Shown here: positions 34,822 to 43,017 of the stretch, piece by piece
Layout: each line of letters opens with the position of its first letter
Numbering within the stretch: position 1 is the first letter of the stretch
Assembly: GCF_009766095.1 (NCBI RefSeq)
Contig: NZ_LMUD01000023.1
Location: 350,909 to 403,418, forward strand
From: Granulicella sp. S190
GTDB lineage: Bacteria > Acidobacteriota > Terriglobia > Terriglobales > Acidobacteriaceae
Length of the DNA stretch: 52,510 bases
Reading direction: 5' to 3'
Program-made: the position numbers and the translations under genes
The notes under the pieces: generated by a model
The model's input: the letters and a program-made list of their open reading frames with translations, nothing else
What the model was told of the DNA's origin: nothing
The model's database searches: none

Positions 34822-35292
34822 TCAGGCGGTCTTACACTTCTGAGTAGGCACCGAGCTCTTCGCCGCGATGCCCATCTTCTTCAAACCCTCGTAAAGCGTC
34901 CTGCGCTCCGTATCGGTCAGCCCAACGGCGATCGACTCAAGATCCTTCTCGTGTCGGGCATAGATCTCTTCGATAAATCCTTTGCCCTCGCACGTCAGCT
35001 CCACGTATCGAGTACGTCTGTCCGTGGCACAGTTCTTGCGCCGCACCAGGCCCCGCTTCTCCAGCCGGTCAATCGCCGAAGTCATGGAGGCACTCGCCAG
35101 CAAAACCTTCTCGCCAATCACTGAGATCGTCAGCGGCCCTTTGTGCAGCAAAACCTCCAGGACCATAAAGTCACTCAAAATCAAACCCTGTGAGGTGATG
35201 GCTCCTTCGATAAAAGCCCCGATCGAGTGATAAGCCCGCGCCAACACCAGCCAGAGTCGAGGCGCCGGAACCACTGCATCGTCAATCTTCAT
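34822..35292 (-). CDS. MarR family transcriptional regulator
   Basis: 156-residue winged-helix repressor with the MarR core: LSDFMVLEVLLHKGPLTISVIG, then ASASMTSAIDRLEKRGLVRRKNCATDRRTRYVELT in outline (recognition helix and wing). ATG at 35292 is chosen because TAGGAGG lies seven bases upstream; an in-frame GTG at 35301 would put the ribosome site inside the gene. A perfect palindrome sits 33 bases before the start. The palindrome and downstream pirin gene point to a quinone- or electrophile-sensing role like Bacillus MhqR, which is inference. Confidence 0.92.
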   Translation of the reverse strand: MKIDDAVVPAPRLWLVLARAYHSIGAFIEGAITSQGLILSDFMVLEVLLHKGPLTISVIGEKVLLASASMTSAIDRLEKRGLVRRKNCATDRRTRYVELTCEGKGFIEEIYARHEKDLESIAVGLTDTERRTLYEGLKKMGIAAKSSVPTQKCKTA

Positions 35293-35324
35293 CTCGGCCA
35301 CCTCCTAACTCCTACGACATAAGA

Positions 35325-35342
35325 TATCTCGACATCGAGATA
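35325..35342. promoter_or_regulatory. MarR-type operator palindrome
   Basis: TATCTCGACATCGAGATA, a perfect 8+2+8 inverted repeat, lies 33-50 bases upstream of the MarR start. It resembles the Bacillus subtilis MhqR site (core TATCTCGA…TCGAGATA) and is well placed for autorepression. Confidence 0.78.
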
Positions 35343-35686
35343 AGATTCAAAACCTTCATCTCCACGCAAACCCTCCTATTATCAATGTCCTTGTGAGGCT
35401 CTCTTGGTTCTCAGGTGCGCTTTGCTGTCAGATAAGAGCATCGGTCAACAGCTAAGTGGATATGGAAAGGTTCTTTGGGGTGGCCATTGGAATCCCTTCA
35501 CTTTCGCCCTAACGTCGCTAATAGATCTCAAAGCAGCGCGTTCAATCTTTGAAGCGCCGCCGGAGGACGAATTGCTTTCACCGACGTCTCTGCCGTTTCT
35601 GAAACTCTTTACTTTGCCAGTGCCGATCTTCCTAACGCTGTTGCTACCGCTGCTGTTGGCGGTAGCGTCTTCTCTACCGTGGTCTG

Positions 35687-35729
35687 TTCTTCTGTTGTCT
35701 CTCCGAAGGGCAGCGGAGCAATCCGTTGC
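35687..35729 (-). repeat. Dispersed repeat, degenerate copy
   Basis: Read on the plus strand, TCTGTTGTC..TCCG.AG.GCAGCGGAG.AATC matches the reverse complement of the segment at 49154-49190 with only a few mismatches. The copy sits in sequence without a convincing gene between the MarR gene and the carboxypeptidase-domain remnant (35404-35796), and indicates a dispersed intergenic repeat. Confidence 0.6.
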
Positions 35730-35796
35730 CCCGGAACTTCCCCACCCCCACCTTCTACCCTTCTCTCTCCATCAACTTTGCTTAGCGATTGCCATC

Positions 35797-36600
35797 GTGG
35801 TTACCATCCCCCTGCCAACGATTAAAACGCAGCGCAGCGGATTGGGAACGGCTCGTCTCCTAAGCTTTGCTCTACTTCTTTGCGTGGCCGCCCTCCCCGC
35901 CTCGAGCGCAGAAGGTCTCTCTCCCTGTATCCGTGGAACGGTGAATGACTCTGACGGCGCAATCATCAAAAATGCTCGGGTTCTGCTAACCGATCAGGCA
36001 ACAGAGGCAGTCTTCAAAACCCGCACGACCGGCAGCGGCACGTACGAGTTTCGCAAGATTCCCCTTGGCGTCTACTCCCTCAGCGTTCAGGTTCCTGGCT
36101 TCCAGACCCTGACAATCTATGGCATTCACCTCGCAGTCGACTCTGACGACAACAGACAGATCGAGATGCTGCGTGGCCGAATGACCCAGGCCATACTTGT
36201 CCCGGCCAAGCTCCTGGAAGCCACGCTCTTGGAAGAAGCCGCGCAAACTCTCAGGCCGCCGCACCCCGCGGCTCACCCTCAGACCCTCTTCTTGCCCATC
36301 TGCTGCCCAGCCTCTTTCATGCGTCCGGTCGCGTCACCCGCGCTCAAAATCGCCAACGGCGGCAGCGTTATCCCGGCCCCAACTAAAGCGTCCTCCACCA
36401 CCCTCTGCGCCGCGCTCTTCTGCGGCGTGTCTCCTTCTGCCCCAAACGTCCAGGCACGCTTTCCCTTCATCGTCTCAGGCTTGAGCGTCCCCAGTAAGGC
36501 AAGTAATTCGTTCAGCTCCTCCGTCTCAGGCCTCTCATCCTCTAGCCCAACCACCACGGTATCGGCCCAAAGCAGGTCAGCCTCTTTCAGCGTCCCATAG
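35797..36600 (+). CDS. Carboxypeptidase regulatory-like domain protein, probably truncated
   Basis: From GTG 35797 the frame gives a signal peptide (LLSFALLLCVAALPASSAEG) and one carboxypeptidase regulatory-like domain (about residues 44-128: CIRGTVNDSDGAIIKNARV … GTYEFRKIPLGVYSLSVQVPG in outline). In Acidobacteriota this domain usually opens a TonB-dependent, Oar-like receptor of about 1000 residues, but here it is followed by only about 40 residues and then runs antisense through the flavodoxin gene (36279-36600), where the translation has no protein-like character. It may be a shortened secreted protein or a receptor remnant. The frame is open as far back as 35404, but that part is low-complexity and holds a repeat. 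Confidence 0.5.
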   Translation: MVTIPLPTIKTQRSGLGTARLLSFALLLCVAALPASSAEGLSPCIRGTVNDSDGAIIKNARVLLTDQATEAVFKTRTTGSGTYEFRKIPLGVYSLSVQVPGFQTLTIYGIHLAVDSDDNRQIEMLRGRMTQAILVPAKLLEATLLEEAAQTLRPPHPAAHPQTLFLPICCPASFMRPVASPALKIANGGSVIPAPTKASSTTLCAALFCGVSPSAPNVQARFPFIVSGLSVPSKASNSFSSSVSGLSSSSPTTTVSAQSRSASFSVP

Positions 36601-36749
36601 CCTTTGTGCCCCACTTCAACCGAATCCGCCATCGCCAATCGCCGCAACCGGATGCTAGCCTCGGACTCGACGGCCCCCACTCCAACCGCCAGTGCCAACT
36701 GCTCGGTGCGCTCGGTGTTCGCTTGAAAAACAACCAGCACTTGACTCAT
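36279..36749 (-). CDS. Flavodoxin-like / NAD(P)H-quinone oxidoreductase-like protein
   Basis: 156 residues with a flavodoxin pattern: strand MSQVLVVFQANTERTEQLA (phosphate-binding loop position, although the usual SxTGxT is altered to ANTERT), ADLLWADTVVVGLEDERPE, KGKRAWTFGAEGD and a C-terminal helix. Such proteins bind FMN and reduce quinones; with the altered loop, binding is not certain. GGAGG lies ten bases before the ATG. The 3' part overlaps the plus-strand carboxypeptidase-domain frame; this gene is the more credible of the two there. Confidence 0.72.
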   Translation of the reverse strand: MSQVLVVFQANTERTEQLALAVGVGAVESEASIRLRRLAMADSVEVGHKGYGTLKEADLLWADTVVVGLEDERPETEELNELLALLGTLKPETMKGKRAWTFGAEGDTPQKSAAQRVVEDALVGAGITLPPLAILSAGDATGRMKEAGQQMGKKRV

Positions 36750-36898
36750 ATGTTGCTTTCCTCCGGTTTGCTCATCGCGCTGAGTTCATCCTAGTCCGTG
36801 TGTGGCGGCTGAGTTTGATGGTTAAAAAGTTGCGGGTGGTGAAATATGGGTTTTGCTGTGGGTTTTACGAAAGTATGTTGTTTTCCGATGGTGTTTTT

Positions 36899-36993
36899 GT
36901 GGTGAAGGTGTGGTGTTTTGCGTGGTGAACGTGGTGTTTTAGCAGCCACTTTTTCGGCTGCTAAAAACACGCCACGTTTTTCAACTTTATTTT
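36899..36993 (+). repeat. CGTGGTG repeat element, copy 1, with long hairpin
   Basis: G/T-rich intergenic element with CGTGGTG at 36921 and 36930, a long inverted repeat (CGTGG-TGTTTTAGCAGCC, 36930-36947, with GGCTGCTAAAAACACGCCACG in outline to 36976) and the end CGCCACG…TTTATTTT. A second, diverged copy lies at 48650-48759. It may also terminate the flanking transcripts. Confidence 0.6.
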
Positions 36994-37015
36994 CCGGGCC
37001 GTTATGCTTCCGAAA

Positions 37016-39385
37016 TTAGCCTTCAGTGTTAAGGGGTTTTCTGGCGAAATAGTAGAGGGAGAAGGCGAGCAGGGCGAACATGACGACGCTCACCGGATCG
37101 TGATGGAGAGGGTTATGTTCGCTGAAGCGGGGAATGGAGCGATCGGTAGCGGCTTCGTAGAGCTTGACGCAGACGCCCAGCAGGCCGACGATGCCACCTG
37201 CAGCGATGAGTCCAGAGGCGTAGAGGGATCCGGGGGAGACTTCGGATTCAATGGTGGCATCGCGGGCGGTGATGGTGTTGGGCAGCGGAAGACCGCTGGG
37301 GTCGGCGTGCGTGGGGTCGGTGGGGTCGAAGTCAGGATGTTGGGCGAGCCAGGTTTCGCGGTCGGAGTGCCACAGCGCCAGCGAAGCTTCATGTTCAAGC
37401 CGAACTTTTTCAGATGCATGGCGCTGCATCGCGCGATCCACCATCCAACGCATCACGCCCCCTACGAAGATGGCGAGAGTTGTGGCGATGCTGAGGTAGG
37501 CTCCTACCGCGAAGGTCAGTGACCGAACACCAAGAAGTTCGACAACTACAACGATCGCAACACCGAGCAGAACGAGGGCCCACGGAAGTTTTCTGCTGAG
37601 AATTCCATTAATGACTGTGGCCATCAGACGGCCTTGCGGGGCCGCTGCTTTTTCACTTCCGATTCCCTGAATCCATTGCACTTCAATCTCGCCGGTAGCG
37701 GTGTTGTAGAGATATTTGCCGTCGTCGAGCGTGGTTGATCCGATGGCATTCAACAGCACGTACTGGCGTGCATTGGAGAGCTCTTCTTTGGCGTGGTCGG
37801 GGGTGTGAGAGGTAAGGGTGATCCTGTCGTTGCCAGAGAAGTGGCCGTTATTCTGAACGCCGTCAGGGAGTTTGTCGAGAGAGAAGACGATGGGTTTCGG
37901 GAGGCGTTGAAAGGTCTCGAGGCCTTTGTTCATCGCGTTGAGCGTAGCACCGATGGAGAAGATGGAGACGATGACGCCGATCATGATGGCAACCTGCTGC
38001 TTCCACGGGGTCGCGCCGATGAGGTAGCCGGTTTTGAGGTCTTGCGAGGTGTCTCCTGCGTTTGAGGCTGCAATGCAAACTACTCCGCCGATGGTGATGG
38101 CTAGGGCTCCAAAGGCGGGTGCGGTCCAGCCTTTGACAAGGAAGATAGCGGCAGTCGCCATGAGGGTTGCGATGGTCATGCCCGAGACTGGCGAGGCGGA
38201 CGAGCCTACGATGCCTACGATGCGTGCGCTAACGGTGACGAAGAGGAAGCCGAAGACGACCACGAGAAGGGCCGCGGCGATGTTGGCGAAGAGACCGACC
38301 TGCGCTCCGGGGATGGGTTTGAATTCGAGAAAGAGAACCATCAGGACGATGAGAAGAAGGGAACCGCCGAAGACCACGATTGGAGGAAGATCGTGTTCTG
38401 TGCGAGAGGGTTGTGCTGCCGCCGATTTGCCTGAGCCTGTCTTCTTGAAGCCTTGAGTGAGTGCACCAACAATAGTGGGCAAGGTGCGGAGGAGGGTGAT
38501 AAGGCCAGCGGCCGCGACTCCACCGGCGCCCATCGGACGGACGTAGGTTCGCCAGAGGTCGGAGGGAGACATCTGCGTTATTAGGACGGTGCCGGGATAG
38601 AGCGGGGTGGTGAGGTGCGAGCCGAAGAAGTAGATCGCTGGCATGAGAACCAGCCACGAGAAGACACCACCTGCGAGCATGATGGCCGCGACGCGGATGC
38701 CAATGATGTAGCCGACGCCGAGATACTCGGGCGTACAGTCGGCGCGGATGGCAGAGCCTTTGAGGAGGTGCTGCGTGCCGAGATCGGGCTGATAGTCGGG
38801 CTGGCTGGGCCAGAGGGCGAAGAGGTTGTCGTTCTGGAAGAGGGTATAAAGACCGCCGAGACCGAGACCGAGGAAGACACGCGAGGCAAAGGAGCCGCCG
38901 CGTTCCCCTGCGATGAGGACGTCGGCGCAGGCCGTCCCTTCTGGATAGATAAGGTTGTCGTGCTCTTCTACGATGAGCTGGCGGCGAAGCGGAATCATGA
39001 AGAGGACGCCAAGCCACCCGCCGAACAGGGCCAGGGCGAAGATGCGGGACGCTTCCAGGTCGAAGCCGAGGAAGATGAGAGCGGGAAGTGTGAAGATGAC
39101 ACCGGACGCGATGGATTGGCCTGCGTTGCCGGTGCTCTGAACGATGTTGTTCTCAAGGATGCTGGCTTTGCCGAACGCACGCAGGATGGAGATGGAGAGA
39201 ACCGAGATTGGAATGGATGCCGCGACCGTGAGACCAGCCCGTAACCCCACATACACGGTGACGGCCCCAAAGAGCACACCGAAGATGGCGCCGAGAATGA
39301 GCGCTCGCGCAGAGAGCTCGGGACGCGTCTCTGTGGTGGAGACGAATGGCTTGAAGGTTGGTTTGGTCGGTGTGGATGTTGCCAT
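37016..39385 (-). CDS. OPT family oligopeptide transporter
   Basis: 789-residue polytopic membrane protein of the oligopeptide-transporter family. Conserved blocks: LSARALILGAIFGVLFGAVTVYVGLRAGLTV in outline, ENNIVQSTGNAGQSIASGV (signature of the bacterial subgroup) and YPEGTACADVL, with about fourteen hydrophobic helices. Bacterial members import di- and tripeptides or metal-peptide complexes; which applies is unknown. A soluble loop at about 520-600 between helices is longer than usual. GGGAG lies upstream of ATG 39385. Confidence 0.94.
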   Translation of the reverse strand: MATSTPTKPTFKPFVSTTETRPELSARALILGAIFGVLFGAVTVYVGLRAGLTVAASIPISVLSISILRAFGKASILENNIVQSTGNAGQSIASGVIFTLPALIFLGFDLEASRIFALALFGGWLGVLFMIPLRRQLIVEEHDNLIYPEGTACADVLIAGERGGSFASRVFLGLGLGGLYTLFQNDNLFALWPSQPDYQPDLGTQHLLKGSAIRADCTPEYLGVGYIIGIRVAAIMLAGGVFSWLVLMPAIYFFGSHLTTPLYPGTVLITQMSPSDLWRTYVRPMGAGGVAAAGLITLLRTLPTIVGALTQGFKKTGSGKSAAAQPSRTEHDLPPIVVFGGSLLLIVLMVLFLEFKPIPGAQVGLFANIAAALLVVVFGFLFVTVSARIVGIVGSSASPVSGMTIATLMATAAIFLVKGWTAPAFGALAITIGGVVCIAASNAGDTSQDLKTGYLIGATPWKQQVAIMIGVIVSIFSIGATLNAMNKGLETFQRLPKPIVFSLDKLPDGVQNNGHFSGNDRITLTSHTPDHAKEELSNARQYVLLNAIGSTTLDDGKYLYNTATGEIEVQWIQGIGSEKAAAPQGRLMATVINGILSRKLPWALVLLGVAIVVVVELLGVRSLTFAVGAYLSIATTLAIFVGGVMRWMVDRAMQRHASEKVRLEHEASLALWHSDRETWLAQHPDFDPTDPTHADPSGLPLPNTITARDATIESEVSPGSLYASGLIAAGGIVGLLGVCVKLYEAATDRSIPRFSEHNPLHHDPVSVVMFALLAFSLYYFARKPLNTEG

Positions 39386-39459
39386 GGTGGTGCTTCTCCC
39401 GCTTTGATCGAGCTTTGTTTCGGCTTCGATGGAGTGTATCAGCGGGAAAGGGAGTGAGC

Positions 39460-40053
39460 TTATTCGTCGCTCAATGGGGTAGTGGTTTGCCTTGATTCAG
39501 TCAGCTTATGACGCAGCAGAGTGGCGAATGCACAGGCAATAAGAAAGAGCATCGGACCTGTGAACAGAAAGCGGTCGGTGATCCACTTTTGATCGAGAAG
39601 CCCTGAGGACTGGCTGTAGAGAGGTCCGAAGAAGCGCTCTATGCGGCCGGATGAGCGCTGCGCGTCGAAGACGCTCGATGCCCTGGACTGCCAGGTGGTG
39701 AAGCGGATGAGAAAGGCCAAGGTGACCGGCAGCCAGGCCCAGAGGATGGGTGGGACTGTGCGAGGTTCGGGCGGGAGTTGCGCGAAGGCGGCAGGAGCAA
39801 GCGAACGGAAGAGATCTCCGAGCGCTTTGCCGAGCTTGCCGAAGGGAACGAGGCCCAGGAGAAAGCCTGCTGCAGCAAAGATGGGCAGGAAGTAGCTGAG
39901 GACGAAGCCGACGCGATTGAGGCTCGTCCAGTGCATTTTGACAGCGAGCTGCCAGATGGGCGTGGTGATAATCCACGAGAAACGGATCGCGGTGACTGCG
40001 ATCAGGAAGTACAGGAACAGGCATTTGGCACACCATGTGACTACCTTCAGCAT
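39460..40053 (-). CDS. Uncharacterised membrane protein
   Basis: 197 residues with about four hydrophobic helices (LFLYFLIAVTAIRFSWII, VLSYFLPIFAAAGFLLGLV, LWAWLPVTLAFLIRF, GPMLFLIACAFATLL) and a polar loop containing FDAQRSSGRIERFFGPLY. No family recognised. Same direction as the OPT gene, 74 bases upstream of it; divergent from comF. The start at 40053 has no strong ribosome site. Confidence 0.7.
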   Translation of the reverse strand: MLKVVTWCAKCLFLYFLIAVTAIRFSWIITTPIWQLAVKMHWTSLNRVGFVLSYFLPIFAAAGFLLGLVPFGKLGKALGDLFRSLAPAAFAQLPPEPRTVPPILWAWLPVTLAFLIRFTTWQSRASSVFDAQRSSGRIERFFGPLYSQSSGLLDQKWITDRFLFTGPMLFLIACAFATLLRHKLTESRQTTTPLSDE

Positions 40054-40238
40054 GGCCTAGATGTAGCACAGGCGCATCTTTTATGGTGCAGAATTGTTGG
40101 CGCTCGCCACGGCTAAGGCGCTATACTGCGTGAAATGGCGCGGTCCGACGGACCTGGAGCGCCGGCGAGTGAGGTGAGTCTTCAGCGATTGCTTGAATGA
40201 CAATGCGCTCGGGATAGCTGCCGGGGGTCCACCCGGTT

Positions 40239-40253
40239 CCCCGCCTGGCGGGG
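40239..40253. promoter_or_regulatory. Strong palindrome just upstream of comF
   Basis: CCCCGCC-T-GGCGGGG, a perfect 7+1+7 inverted repeat, ends 17 bases before the ATG at 40271. In RNA it is a very stable structure near the translation start. It supports choosing ATG 40271 over an in-frame TTG at 40193, which would put the palindrome inside the coding region. Confidence 0.5.
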
Positions 40254-40270
40254 TGGTATTTGGGCGCGTG

Positions 40271-41131
40271 ATGTCGCAGTGGTGGCGGGGGCCTGGACGG
40301 GTGGTTCGGGCGACGCTGGACGATCTGGTAACGACGTTGTATCCGACTGATTGCAGGGCTTGCGGGGGGCCTCTGCTGAGAGCTGGACTCTCTCCTCTTT
40401 GTGACAGGTGTACCGATGGAGTTGAGGCGCAGTCGATGACGCTGTGCGTGCGTTGCGGCGAGGCGCTCGACATGGAAGGCGTGCGGTTCGCGGGGCAGTT
40501 TCCGGCGGAGGGGCTGGTGTGTTCGCCGTGCCGGATGGTACCGCCGGAGTTCGAGCGGGCCGTGGCCTATGCGGTGTACGAGGATGAGCTGCGGGAGATG
40601 ATCCATCTGCTGAAGTATGAGCGGATGCGTTCGGTGGCCAAGCCGCTGGGCGGATTCCTCGCGCGGGCGATCGAGATGCTTGAGGGTGAGACCGGCGGAG
40701 AGCTGCTGGTCGTTGCGGTGCCTTTGTATCCGTCGAAGGAGCGAGAGCGCGGCTACAACCAGGCGGTGTTGATGGCAGATGCCGCGCTGGCGGAGTTGAA
40801 GAGATCTCGTCCGCAGTGGAAGCTGACCTCGGTGCATGGTGCGATTCGCAGGGTGAAGGATACGCGGAGCCAGTTTGAGCTGACACCGAAGGGGCGGCGG
40901 CGGAATCTGCAGGGTGCGTTCAAGGTGGACGATCGCGCGGCACTGGCTGGGCGCGAAGTTTTGTTAGTGGATGACATTTATACGACCGGGGCTACGGCGC
41001 GGGCTTGTGCGCAGGTGCTGCGGCGGGTGGGAGTCACGAAGGTTTGGGTTGCGACGGCTTCGCGGGCTCAGCCGGAGATGATTGCCAGTTGGGATGCAGG
41101 TTCCGGGACCGCAGCCTGGGACGCTGGTTAG
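40271..41131 (+). CDS. comF: ComF family phosphoribosyltransferase-like protein
   Basis: 286-residue ComF protein, implicated in late steps of natural DNA uptake. The N-terminus holds four Cys pairs forming a zinc site (C28-C31, C44-C47, C59-C62, C84-C87). The C-terminal phosphoribosyltransferase fold contains the PRPP loop VLLVDDIYTTGATARA (Asp234-Asp235) and the ComF block YPSKERERGYNQA. ATG 40271 is preferred; the frame is open to TTG 40193, but that region is a GC-rich palindrome with no protein-like sequence. Confidence 0.93.
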   Translation: MSQWWRGPGRVVRATLDDLVTTLYPTDCRACGGPLLRAGLSPLCDRCTDGVEAQSMTLCVRCGEALDMEGVRFAGQFPAEGLVCSPCRMVPPEFERAVAYAVYEDELREMIHLLKYERMRSVAKPLGGFLARAIEMLEGETGGELLVVAVPLYPSKERERGYNQAVLMADAALAELKRSRPQWKLTSVHGAIRRVKDTRSQFELTPKGRRRNLQGAFKVDDRAALAGREVLLVDDIYTTGATARACAQVLRRVGVTKVWVATASRAQPEMIASWDAGSGTAAWDAG

Positions 41132-41198
41132 GGAGTTGGGGTCGGTAGAGAAGCTTGGCGCGAAGTGCTAACAGTAGCTGGAACCGGAGGGCTTTGAG

Positions 41199-41858
41199 AT
41201 GCAATCGGGGAAGATGCGGAAGCAAGGGCTGAGTGGAAAGCGACACGCGGGGCACGCCGGCGGACACCATGCCGGGCGTGTGACGACGGAGCGCGAGGTT
41301 CGGGTTGGCGTGTTTAGGCAGCCGGCGATGCAGACACCGGTACTGGTGCTGAATGCGTCGTATGAGCCGATTAATATCTGCGGGGCAAGACGGGCCCTGG
41401 TGCTGGTGTTGAAGGGTGTGGCGAGGACCGAAGAGGAGCAGGGCGCGGTGCTGCATGCGGCGCGGATGCGGGTGGCCATGCCAAGTGTGATCCGGTTGCT
41501 GGAGTATCGCAGGATCCCGCACCAGACCCGGGCACTGAGCCGAAAGAACATCCTGTTGCGCGATCGCAATTCGTGCCAGTACTGCAGCGTCATCCTGACT
41601 GCGGGGGAGCTGACGCTGGATCATGTCATTCCACGGTCGCGTGGCGGGCTTTCGACCTGGGAGAACCTTGTCGCCTGTTGCCACAACTGCAACCGACGCA
41701 AGGGCAACCAGATGCTGCATGAGCTGACAGACATGAAGCTGCAGCGGGAGCCCCGGCCGTTTTCTCTGCATACCTCGCGGCATATTATGCGAATGATCGG
41801 AAGCGCGGATGCAGCATGGCGGAAGTATCTCTACTTTGAGGCGGAGCCTGCGGCTTAG
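41199..41858 (+). CDS. HNH endonuclease family protein
   Basis: 219 residues. The HNH domain is complete: CQYC (126-129), [12 protein letters not shown] with Asp141-His142, the Asn of [11 protein letters not shown] and Cys161/Cys164 binding structural zinc. The N-terminal part ([26 protein letters not shown]) is a conserved extension of a widespread chromosomal HNH family that is not part of a restriction system; function unproven. GGAGGG precedes ATG 41199, which supports the long Gly/His-rich N-terminus. Lies 67 bases after comF. Confidence 0.92.
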   Translation: MQSGKMRKQGLSGKRHAGHAGGHHAGRVTTEREVRVGVFRQPAMQTPVLVLNASYEPINICGARRALVLVLKGVARTEEEQGAVLHAARMRVAMPSVIRLLEYRRIPHQTRALSRKNILLRDRNSCQYCSVILTAGELTLDHVIPRSRGGLSTWENLVACCHNCNRRKGNQMLHELTDMKLQREPRPFSLHTSRHIMRMIGSADAAWRKYLYFEAEPAA

Positions 41859-41892
41859 CGTCTTTGATCTGTACTTCATGCTGAGTTCTGGG

Positions 41893-42036
41893 TACTCCCT
41901 CCCCCCTGGGGGTATTTTGGGAATAACCAATTTAGAATCAGATATTTGCAGGATGCCTGTGCCTGCAAAATATTGATAATAAATACGTTGCGGCTAAAAT
42001 ACTTTAAATCAGTAATTTATGGCGATTAGGTCGTGA
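41893..42036 (+). repeat. AT-rich repeat element with C/G-tract head and internal hairpin
   Basis: Begins with CCCTCCCCCCTGGGGGTATT, followed by three diverged units of about 30-45 bases sharing TTTA(G)AATCAG…ATTT or AAAATA…AAT…TA (41930-41952, 41966-41994, 41995-42024). TTTGCAGG (41945-41952) pairs perfectly with CCTGCAAA (41962-41969). Composition differs from flanking genes. Elements of this kind are abundant in intergenic regions of Acidobacteriaceae as I recall; no second copy is in the window. Confidence 0.5.
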
Positions 42037-42186
42037 AAGATGAGAGCCCCTTGGGAGGATGTTCTTGGGGTTTTTCTGTTCTCTGGTTCTATTCTAGCGG
42101 TTAGCGGGTAACTCATGCGCCATGCGGAAGTAGTTGTTTCGTAACGGCTTAGGTGGCTTTTTGGCTTGACAGCCCTTTTTGTTCTG

Positions 42187-42292
42187 TGTCCTGCCTGCCG
42201 GACAGGCCCACTGCGCGTGGCGCGGTCACTTCGTGACTTGTGATTGCTTCGCGTGTCGCTCCCGTTGGTCGCCGTTGAAACCGGGATGATAG
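42187..42292 (+). repeat. GTCACTTCGTGAC dispersed repeat, copy 1
   Basis: About 100 bases containing GTCCTGCC..CCGGAC, CCTGCGCG-like sequence, the hairpin GTCAC-TTC-GTGAC (42224-42236), GGCTTCGC-like sequence and CCGTTGGTCG. The same order of blocks occurs at 51822-51915. It ends 20 bases before the decayed zinc-protein gene. Confidence 0.72.
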
Positions 42293-42312
42293 TTTCAGCG
42301 GCGGGGACTTCA

Positions 42313-42577
42313 ATGTCTTATATCGAGAGTTATCAATGCGACGTGTGCGGCGATAAAAAGGGTGAGGGCGGGGATTGGTGGCTAGCTGGGTGGACTGCTT
42401 TCCCGGATAGAAGCCGGAGGAAGATCAGCCTCTGATTAAACTGACGCGGTGGCAGTATCACCATGCGCACTCGGCCCGGGTGAAGCACCTGTGCGGCGCA
42501 CGGTGTGCTGGGACGTTGATTGATCGGTGGATGACCCAGCAGCATGGGACCCGGATGCTCACTGCGAGACGAAGTAA
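42313..42577 (+). pseudogene. Decayed paralogue of the zinc protein at 45851
   Basis: The DNA aligns along its whole length with the intact gene at 45851-46117 (start ATGTCTTATATCGAGAGTTA, CDVCGDKKGEGGDWWLA conserved). A one-base deletion after the GDWWLA codons shifts the frame. In the restored frame a TAG replaces a Lys codon right after, and a second frameshift occurs before the final DPDAHCET-K-stop. At least three disabling changes mean that it is no longer translated as a full protein. Dispersed repeat copy 1 lies directly upstream. Confidence 0.85.
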
Positions 42578-43017
42578 AGGTTTTGACCTGATTTGAGGCT
42601 GAGTATCCTCACAGGTTGCTGCGGGAGAAAGAGCCCGCGGATTACCATAGTTTCTCTGATTTTTGTTGCGGTACGACAGAAGTTGGCAGAAGATGTCGAT
42701 GTGGTGTGTGGCAGAGCTTTTGCGACCACCCGAACGGCACAGATGGCGACGGGCAAATCTTCCAGCTGTGGGGCTCGATTCTCTCAAGAGGCAGTTCCAT
42801 GCAAAAAAGATTTTCTGGGAGGTTCCATTTTAAGAGTGCCTGCTCGATGATGTTGCATCTTGTCAAACCGCGGCAACTGACTTCACAGACGCCATTCTCG
42901 ATGCACGCGAACTAAGTTCGTTTTTGTATAGGGTGATGAGACTTGGCGTGTCTTCGCTTCGGCTGGCAGTTTGCCCGTTCTATTCAAATCGACATTCGGA
43001 TGTTTCTTGAGGTTTTG
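42578..43017. other. Gene-poor interval
   Basis: 440 bases without a convincing gene. Short frames exist on both strands but lack ribosome sites and protein-like composition. CGAAC-TAA-GTTCG followed by TTTTTG (42908-42926) could be a small terminator. The promoter of the following secreted protein presumably lies near 42920-43000. Confidence 0.5.

Noticed and set aside
41893..42036. CRISPR array
   Set aside because: Units are diverged, few and without regular spacers; no cas genes nearby.
42593..42915. Two plus-strand frames of 85 and 99 codons after the decayed gene
   Set aside because: No ribosome sites, no domain, and both overlap each other in sequence that looks non-coding.
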